The notes beneath the pieces were generated by a model that was not told where the DNA came from, searched no databases, and saw nothing but the letters and a program-made list of their open reading frames with translations. From Piliocolobus tephrosceles (taxonomy: Eukaryota > Chordata > Mammalia > Primates > Cercopithecidae): a stretch of 64,000 nt of DNA. This document shows, one piece after another, positions 58,132 to 64,000 of the stretch. How positions within the stretch are numbered: position 1 is the first letter of the stretch; every line of letters begins with the position of its first letter. Position numbers and translations under genes: made by a program. The stretch spans positions 159,133,755 to 159,197,754 of the forward strand of contig NC_045439.1 in the NCBI RefSeq assembly GCF_002776525.5, given 5' to 3'.

Positions 58132-58335
58132 ATCTGGTTGATCACATGAACTTAGAAGATGATTCCTCCCCAGCTGATCCTTCAGGTGAGACCTCAGCCT
58201 TGGCCATCATCTACATCTGGATTCCTGACCCAGAGAAACTGTGAGTAATTTGTGTGTGCTTTTGAGTCACTAAGCTACATAGTAATTGGCTATACTGCAA
58301 TAAATAATAATACAATAATACACTTGATGGTAAAC
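58132..58335 (+). mobile_element. LTR-like tail segment, copy 5
   Basis: CCCCAGCTGATCCTTCAGG, CCTGACCCAGAGAAACTGTG and TTTTGAGTCACTAAGC; the best-preserved version of this segment. Confidence 0.55.
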
Positions 58336-58956
58336 ATAATATGTTATCCTTGATTAGATCCAAAAAAAAAGGAAAAACGGCATTAGTAGAAAACCTGGTA
58401 AAATATGAAGACAGTCAGTACTTTAGTTAATAGTTTTGTGCCTTTGTCAGTTTCTGAGTTTTCACAGATAGTCTATGGTTATGTGTATGATATTAATGTT
58501 GCAGGAAATTGAAGGGTATATCCACTTTTTGTAAGATTTTAACAACTCTCTATAAATCTAAAATTATTTCAAAGTAAATAGAAGTGTAGACATGGCTCAT
58601 ATATTGGAGATCAGGTCTTCCTGTTAACTTAATTAAGCCTTCATGGAACCTAAAACTCATGGTACAAATGCAATAACATTATAAAATATAAATGAGATGA
58701 GTTTCTATTTTACTCACTCTATTCTTCAGGGAACACTAAAGCCCATTCTTCTTCTCAAGTATCCAAAACTAAAGTTGATCCAAGTAACAAGTGGACAGCA
58801 TAAAAGATTGTATGGAAACTATAATGCATCTACATCTTCAGTTATCTTCAGTTACTAATCATAAAATGATTTGTATGATCATTCTTCACATGATTAGAAT
58901 GACTATGGGAAAGAAGAAAAAGAAATGCAACTTTCTTGATTTAAAAATTGTGTCTG
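58336..58956. other. Duplicon body, copy 5
   Basis: No gene. TTTCAAAGTAAATAGAAGTG and GTGGACAGCATAAAAGATTG match copies 1 and 3. Confidence 0.55.
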
Positions 58957-59150
58957 TGCAAGAGTGGTGGCACACCCCTGTAGTCAGTTCCAGCTGCTAG
59001 GGAGGGTTGGTAGGATGATCATGTGATACCAGGAGTCTGAGGCTGTGTAGTGTGCTATGATTGTGCCAGTGAATAACCATGCACTGCAGCCTGGGCAACA
59101 TAGTGAAACCCCATTAAATAAATAAATTAAATAAATACATAAATAAGTTA
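58957..59150 (+). mobile_element. Alu monomer-like fragment, sense
   Basis: GAGTGGTGGCACACCCCTGT to CAGCCTGGGCAACATAGTG, then an (AAAT)n-type tail. It is diverged and covers only one arm. Confidence 0.75.
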
Positions 59151-59199
59151 CAGAGATCATTGTTTATATTTCTATTATTAGGGCACAAATCCTCTAGAG

Positions 59200-59524
59200 T
59201 TTTTTTGTTGTTGTTTTTTTTTTGTTTTGTTTTGTTTTGTTTTTGAGTTGGAGTCTCACTCTGTCACCCAGGCTGGAGTGCAGTGGCGCGATCTCAGCTC
59301 ACTGCAAGCTCCACCTCCCAGGTTCACGCTATTCTTCTGCCTCAGCCTCCTGAGTAGCTGGGACTACAGGTGCCTGCCACTACACCCGGCTAATTTTTTT
59401 GTTTTTGGTAGAAACGGGGTTTCACCGTGTTAGCCAGGATGGTCTCGATCTCCTGACCTCATGGTCCACCTGCCTCGGCCTCCCAAAGTGCTGGGATTAC
59501 AGGCGTGAGCCACTGCACCAGGCC
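59200..59524 (-). mobile_element. AluY-like, antisense
   Basis: (TTTTG)n tail, full antisense body, end CGTGAGCCACTGCACCAGGC. Confidence 0.93.
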
Positions 59525-60172
59525 TGAGATTTTTCTTTATCTTTGGAGGGCTACGACTCCAGCGCAAACTTTCAAATAATGCTTTGCCATTTTTACTTTC
59601 CCTCTCAAGGATTCCTGGAACTATAGTTTGTAAAATTATTGCACAGCATGTGTTTTATTTTTACTTCCGTTTGCTGTTAAGGCCTCTCTGGATGGTGGCT
59701 ATAACCTATAGCCTTGCCCAGTACGACTCAGGGTTTGGTACTGGCTGTGCCTTTCATGGGATGCTTACTTATCCTGATCGATGGCCTAAAGCCGAACTGT
59801 GCAGCTTACATCCAGGTATCCTTCTCAGAGAGTACTTGTTTATTCTGTAAGACACCCTGTGGCTCCTGTCTGACCTGTATCTAGTTTATTTCTACCAAGG
59901 TAACTGCTCTTTAGGAGAGTACTAAGTGGGAGAAAAGTGAGGTCCATGTGTGTTCGTAAAGTGAAATACAGAGGAGGCAACTCAACACAGTGTGTATCAT
60001 GGCGTTAGTAATGTATTACTAACCAATCCCAGTAAGAAGAGGGCAGCATTCCTTGAAGTGCCAATGAAAAGAGAGGAGCTCTCCAGGACACACACTCACA
60101 AGCAGCAGGGGTGGTGGAGGAGCAGCTAGAGAAAGACATACTATTGCGCCATTTGGCTGAAGTCTTTATGGG
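59525..60172. other. Duplicon body, copy 5, right part
   Basis: No gene recognised. 59690-59985 aligns with 30890-31165 of copy 3. The rest up to the MLT2-like LTR is unassigned. Confidence 0.5.
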
Positions 60173-60782
60173 TGTATTTGTCAGGTTTTTTTTCCAGCGA
60201 GACAAAACTACACGGAGATAGGTAGGTAGGTAGGCAGAGAGATACATAGATGGAGAGTTGATAGATAGACAATAGTTAGATGAATGGCATTTTGTTTGTG
60301 GATTTACTCGTGTAACATTGTAGAGACGGAGAATTCTCAAGACAGCCATCTGTGAGTTTAAGGACCTTGGATGCTGTAGCGTGATGGCTCAGTCCAAAGC
60401 TGAAATCTTCAGAACCAGGGAAGCTCTTGGTGTAATTCTCAGTTTGGGACCAATGGCCTGAGAATCCAGGGCATTTGCTGGTATAAGTTCTGGAGTTTCA
60501 AGGTCATAGATCATGGAGTTCTATTTTCCAAGGGCAGGAAAAGGAGTATACTTTCTCCTGGAGACAGGAAAACTGTTTAAAATTTTTTCGTTTTTGGTTC
60601 TATTTGGACCCCAAGGAGATTGTGTGCTGCCTTCCCTCATTGAGGGTGGATTTTTCCCACTAAATTCCCTGACTCGTACCAACCTCCTCTGGAAACACCC
60701 TGGCAGACACACCCAGAAGTAATGCTTTACCAATTCTCTAGGTATTCTTTAATCCAGTCAGCACCTTAAATTAACCATGACA
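60173..60782 (-). mobile_element. MLT2-like (ERVL) LTR, antisense
   Basis: Starts TGTATTTGTCAGG and ends TTAACCATGACA. The landmarks TCTTGGTGTAATTCTCAGTT, AAACACCCTGGCAGACAC and ACCCAGAAGTAATGC fit MLT2. A short (TAGG)n run lies at about 60220-60235. Confidence 0.8.
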
Positions 60783-61230
60783 AGTCCAACACCTTTCTAG
60801 TTGGCACCTATATGTATCACCTTAAGCCATAACTAATCTTTAGATACAGACAATAAGAAGGCAATAGTTCTACCTAACATGATGCAACAATCCTGTGTGC
60901 AACCAAAACACACTATACTATTTTTCTTAAGAGCAGTAGAAGTTTGTGGGTAATGTTTACTCTTCGCCTGATACCCCGTAACTTCAATACAAGTATGTTA
61001 AATTGCTAACACTTAACTGTTAGTATCAAGTTAACACATTCTTGTGTTTTGTGATAAAATAAGAAGAGAAATAAAAGCAATGTTATTTGCCTAATATATT
61101 CATATATAACATGCAAATGTATTCTTAACAAAGTAGATAGAAAATACTAGTGACAATTTTAATCCTTGTTTCTGTAACTGGTCACCTGGTCCTGTCTGGT
61201 ATGTTGTATGTATTTATTTTGTTATTATTA
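60783..61230. other. AT-rich sequence right of the MLT2-like LTR
   Basis: No gene seen. Could be decayed ERVL internal sequence, but no polypurine tract is visible at the LTR edge. Confidence 0.35.
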
Positions 61231-61522
61231 TTATTATTTTTTTTGACACAGAATCTCACTCTGTCTCCCAGGCTGGAGTGCAGTGACATGATCTCGGCTC
61301 ACTGCAAGCTCTGCCTCCCTGGTTCACACCATTCTTCTGCCTCAGCCTGAGTAGCTGGGACCACAGGCGCCCGCCACCATGCCCGACTAATTTTTTGTAT
61401 TTTTAGTAGAGACGGGGTTTCACCGTGTTAGCCAGGATGGTCTTGATTTCCTGACCTCGTGATCCACCTGCCTCAGCCTCCCAAAGTGCTGGGATTACAG
61501 GCGTGAGCCACCGCGCCCGGCC
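61231..61522 (-). mobile_element. AluY-like, antisense
   Basis: TTTGACACAGAATCTCACTC to GAGCCACCGCGCCCGGC, with a 6-base deletion in CTCAGCCTGAGTAGC. CCTGTCTGGTAT occurs on both sides (about 61190 and 61522), a probable target-site duplication with an expanded tail between. Confidence 0.92.
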
Positions 61523-61722
61523 CTGTCTGGTATTTATAACTCCCTTCTACTGCTACCCATTCTGTATTCTCTTTGTCTTCAGCAAGCCCCTTTGCTGGTC
61601 CTGGGTCTTTACCTGGCAGGGTGATGCAAACCTTCATTCCTGAAACATCTGGAGCAGTTGTATTCTTGTCTGGAATGGTTGTAATAATCCATTGAACTTA
61701 ACAACAGAGGATACTAAGACTT
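61523..61722. other. Short unassigned segment
   Basis: No gene or repeat recognised with confidence. Confidence 0.3.
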
Positions 61723-62151
61723 TGTTTTAGTCCATTTTCTGTTACTGATAACAGAATACCCGAAACTGGGTAGTTCATAAAGAAAACACATGTATTTCAT
61801 ACAGTTACGGAGACTGAAAAGTCTAAAGTTGACAGGTTGTATGTGGCGAGATCCTGTTGCTGGTTGGGAATCTCTGAAGAGTTCTGAAGTCTACAGGGTA
61901 TCATGTGGCAATGGAGTAGAGCTTGCTGACATGCAAGATCATGTCTCCCTTCTTAAAAGCCACTCTTCTCTCATAATAGACTATTAATCTTTAAATATTA
62001 ATGTATTGATCTATGAAGGGATTAATTCGCTTATGGGGTCAAACTCTTCATTATCCAATCACCTTTTAAAGGCCTCCCAATTCAACACTGCTATATTAAG
62101 GATGAAATTTCAGCATAAATTTGGAAAGGAAGCAATATTCCAACCCTAGCA
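61723..62151 (-). mobile_element. MLT1-like (MaLR) LTR, antisense
   Basis: TGTTTTAGTCCATTTTCTG, CCCGAAACTGGGTAGTTCAT, CTTCATTATCCAATCACC, ending CCAACCCTAGCA. Typical antisense MLT1-class LTR. Confidence 0.8.
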
Positions 62152-62325
62152 CTCCACTTCTGACTCTCTAAAAATCACACCCTGTCACAAAAATTTTATT
62201 TCATTCCTAGAGTTCAAAGGCTTAAATTGTTCCAGCACCAACAGAAAGTTCTAAAATCTAAAGTCTCCTCTGTCAGCCCATGAAATCAAAACAAGTTTTC
62301 TTGATACAAAACTCAGCAGATGGGT
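62152..62325 (-). mobile_element. MaLR internal fragment, antisense
   Basis: GAAAGTTCTAAAATCTAAAG and CCATGAAATCAAAACAAG resemble the internal sequence next to MaLR 3' LTRs (compare 240-330). Its right end is the ERV1 LTR. Confidence 0.55.
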
Positions 62326-63055
62326 TGTTAATGCCCACTGGGTTCATGTGGCTGCTGCTCAGATAGAGCCACTTTACCAAGATAAGGGAATTACTATAGA
62401 GAAAATTTTATACATATAGAGCCAGCTAAAAGACAGAGCAGAGTTTTCATATTACTCAAAACTGCTTCTCCAAATGCTCAGAGGCTAGAGTTTTTATAGA
62501 CAGTTTTGTGGGCAGGGGGTTAGAGAAAGGGACATGCTGGTTGTTGGGTCGGGGATGAAATCTTAGGAAGTCAAAGCCATCTTCTTTGCTGACTCAGCTC
62601 CTGGGTGGGGGCCACATATCCAGATGAGCCAGTTTACTGGTTTGGGTGGCACCCGCTGATCTGTCAGAATGCAAGTTATGAAAAATATCTCCAACACCAA
62701 TCTTAGGTTTTACAATAGTAATGTTACGTATAGGAGCCATTGGGGAGTTTATTAATCTTGTGGCCTCTGATTGTATGACTCCGGAGCCATGCTTTCTAAT
62801 ATGGTGGTTAATTTGTTAGTTTTACAAAGGTGATTGTGATCCCCAAACAATGAGGGGTTTTGTTTCAGGGAGGAGCTGTTATTATCTTTGTTTCAAAATT
62901 AAGCTACAAAGTAAATTTCTTCCAAAGTTGGTTTTGTTTTTGCCCAGGAATCAACAAGGGCCGCTTGGAGGTTGAATGCAAGATGAAGTCACTTAGGTCA
63001 TATCTCTCTCCCTGTCGTAATTTTCTCAATTACTGTTTTTGCAAACGGGATTTCA
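62326..63055 (-). mobile_element. ERV1 3' LTR, antisense
   Basis: On the minus strand it begins TGAAATCCCGTTTGC and ends GGGCATTAACA, collinear with the sense LTR at 17190-17873. A polypurine tract lies directly upstream on the minus strand, so this is a 3' LTR with internal sequence to the right. Confidence 0.85.
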
Positions 63056-63068
63056 ATTTCCCCTTCTG
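63056..63068 (-). promoter_or_regulatory. ERV polypurine tract
   Basis: Minus-strand CAGAAGGGGAAAT directly abuts the LTR start. Polypurine tracts prime plus-strand DNA synthesis in retroviruses. Confidence 0.75.
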
Positions 63069-64000
63069 AGTTTCATTGCATTTTATTCTTAAGGTGTGAG
63101 GTACAGAGTTGGAAAAAGGCCAAAGACCATTCTAACTTCTTTCTGCTGACCAGGGGTAGACTTGACATAGGGTTTGGCCCCAGAGTAAATGGAATGAAAC
63201 TGCTTTGTAGCTGTCTGCATGTATTCGCAGATGCCTGGTTGGGGTTCCTAGGCTTGCATGACAAAGATGTTAGTACTTTCATCCGCAGTTTTAGTACAGC
63301 ACTTAAGTGAACAGCAAACTGTAGGATAATGGGTCCTAACATAAGGAGTGGAAGTCCTAGCTTCAGAAGTCCTTATATAATTTGTCTAAATCCCTGAAGG
63401 ATTAGAGTGAATAGCCCTAAAAACCAATCAGACATGGGGTCAATAGTCAAGAGAGATTTGGGTCAGAGGTTGTTAGAAAGACAAATTGGGATAAATAGGA
63501 AAGAGCAAATTTAAATACACCATCTCATATCTTTTTAGTTAGTTTCCTAGTTGTCAGAATGTATCCTAGCTGTGTTTCATTCCAGGAGGTGTCACTGCAA
63601 ATGAGGTAGGCTCCCTTATGTGATTAAGACAAAAAATATTTTTAATAACAGGCATTTGTATGGAAATAGAAAATAATAACAAAGGTTGATGTTGGACACA
63701 ATGTATCCAGATGTTAGATTGAAAGCATTTTTAAGTTGCAAAGGAGGATAGCAATGACAATCCCACGTATTTTTCATCTGCGTCTCAAGTGATAAGCTTC
63801 AGCATGCGGGGGCCTCCGGAGGAAGGTCATAGCCATTTCATTGAGTCCATCCAGGTCAGAAAAGTGGAAGAAAAATGTCAATGTATTTGTTTGAGGACTT
63901 TAGTTCTGAGAGATTTCAGGATTCAGTCCAAAGTGCAGAACATAATAAAAAGCTAAAAAACAATGGACAAGACTAGAATCTAGTAGCAGGTGTGCTATAG
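63069..64000 (-). pseudogene. ERV1 env (TM 3' end) remnant, antisense
   Basis: The minus-strand frame 63073-63342 starts with a GPIILQFAVHL motif. This fits the end of the membrane span and the start of the cytoplasmic tail of gammaretrovirus-type TM proteins (pattern GPCI..L...F followed by basic and Leu/Val residues). Upstream sequence (63343-64000) is interrupted by stops. The provirus continues beyond the window. It is an old, broken copy. Confidence 0.55.

Larger units (their letters stand above)
56900..60172 (+). repeat. Tandem duplicon, copy 5
   Basis: L1 (to about 58131), LTR-like tail (58132-58335), body. The segment bearing GCACCTGCTTCAG is deleted: sequence passes from the tail to the part matching 7640-7960 and 30500-30860. 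59690-59985 matches copy 3 30890-31165. No gene; the 88-codon frame at 59584-59850 is not kept in copy 3. Confidence 0.65.

Noticed and set aside
1..64000. Search for tRNA, snRNA, Y RNA, rRNA and CRISPR-like arrays
   Set aside because: No cloverleaf with A/B boxes, snRNA start or regularly spaced repeat-spacer pattern was seen. The tandem repeats found are minisatellites and microsatellites.

Overview
This window is primate nuclear DNA, most likely from an Old World monkey. It is dominated by Alu, L1, MaLR and ERV1 copies. The youngest Alus (2808-3144, 34079-34392, 44284-44578, and the half Alu at the gap edge, 32524-32661) carry variants I associate with the AluYR subfamilies of cercopithecid monkeys, such as GATCCGGCCAC in the right arm, GGCTCAAGCC at the 5' end and CGTAAACCC/CATAAACCC. 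A 400-base run of N (32662-33061) is an assembly gap. There are no bacterial-type genes, operons, tRNAs, rRNAs or CRISPR arrays.

The only protein-coding sequence I recognise with confidence is an intact 136-codon histone H3.3 reading frame at 4158-4568 on the minus strand. It is a full-length processed copy of H3-3A mRNA: intronless, with 5' UTR, 3' UTR and short A-tail, bounded by a perfect 15-bp target-site duplication. It differs from H3.3 by R2G, R69P, I89M and R128H. A second gene-like place is the CpG-rich block at about 9880-10860, which has GC boxes, an inverted CCAAT box and a strong splice donor. A short CpG-rich exon-like segment with an ATG (11161-11281) follows it. I cannot assign it to a known gene.

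The large-scale structure is a direct tandem array of about five diverged copies of one long unit. I place them at: copy 1, up to 2454-16345; copy 2, about 21970-26691; copy 3, about 26852-32188; copy 4, about 33062-56880; copy 5, about 56900-60172. All share the same internal order: an old antisense L1 ending at the same ORF2 breakpoint, then an LTR-like tail segment, then single-copy-type sequence. Each copy has its own deletions and insertions, so copies serve as empty-site controls for one another. Copy 1 alone has the H3 retrocopy, the CpG island and a younger L1 with an 85-bp triplication. Copy 3 alone has a MaLR LTR. Copy 4 alone has an ERV1 LTR, a nested L1, an LTR-to-LTR ERV1 provirus (43606-51659) and an inverted-repeat mutation. 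I found no gene that explains the array.

Layout left to right: antisense MaLR provirus (1-2453); copy 1; an antisense L1 split by a 2.95-kb composite block containing an Alu, an ERV1 LTR and about 1.9 kb of otherwise unassigned sequence (16350-21945); copies 2 and 3; gap; copy 4 with its ERV1 provirus; copy 5; then an antisense MLT2-like LTR, an Alu, an antisense MLT1-like LTR with internal sequence, and the 3' end of a second ERV1 provirus (62326-64000) of the same LTR family as the LTR at 17190-17873.
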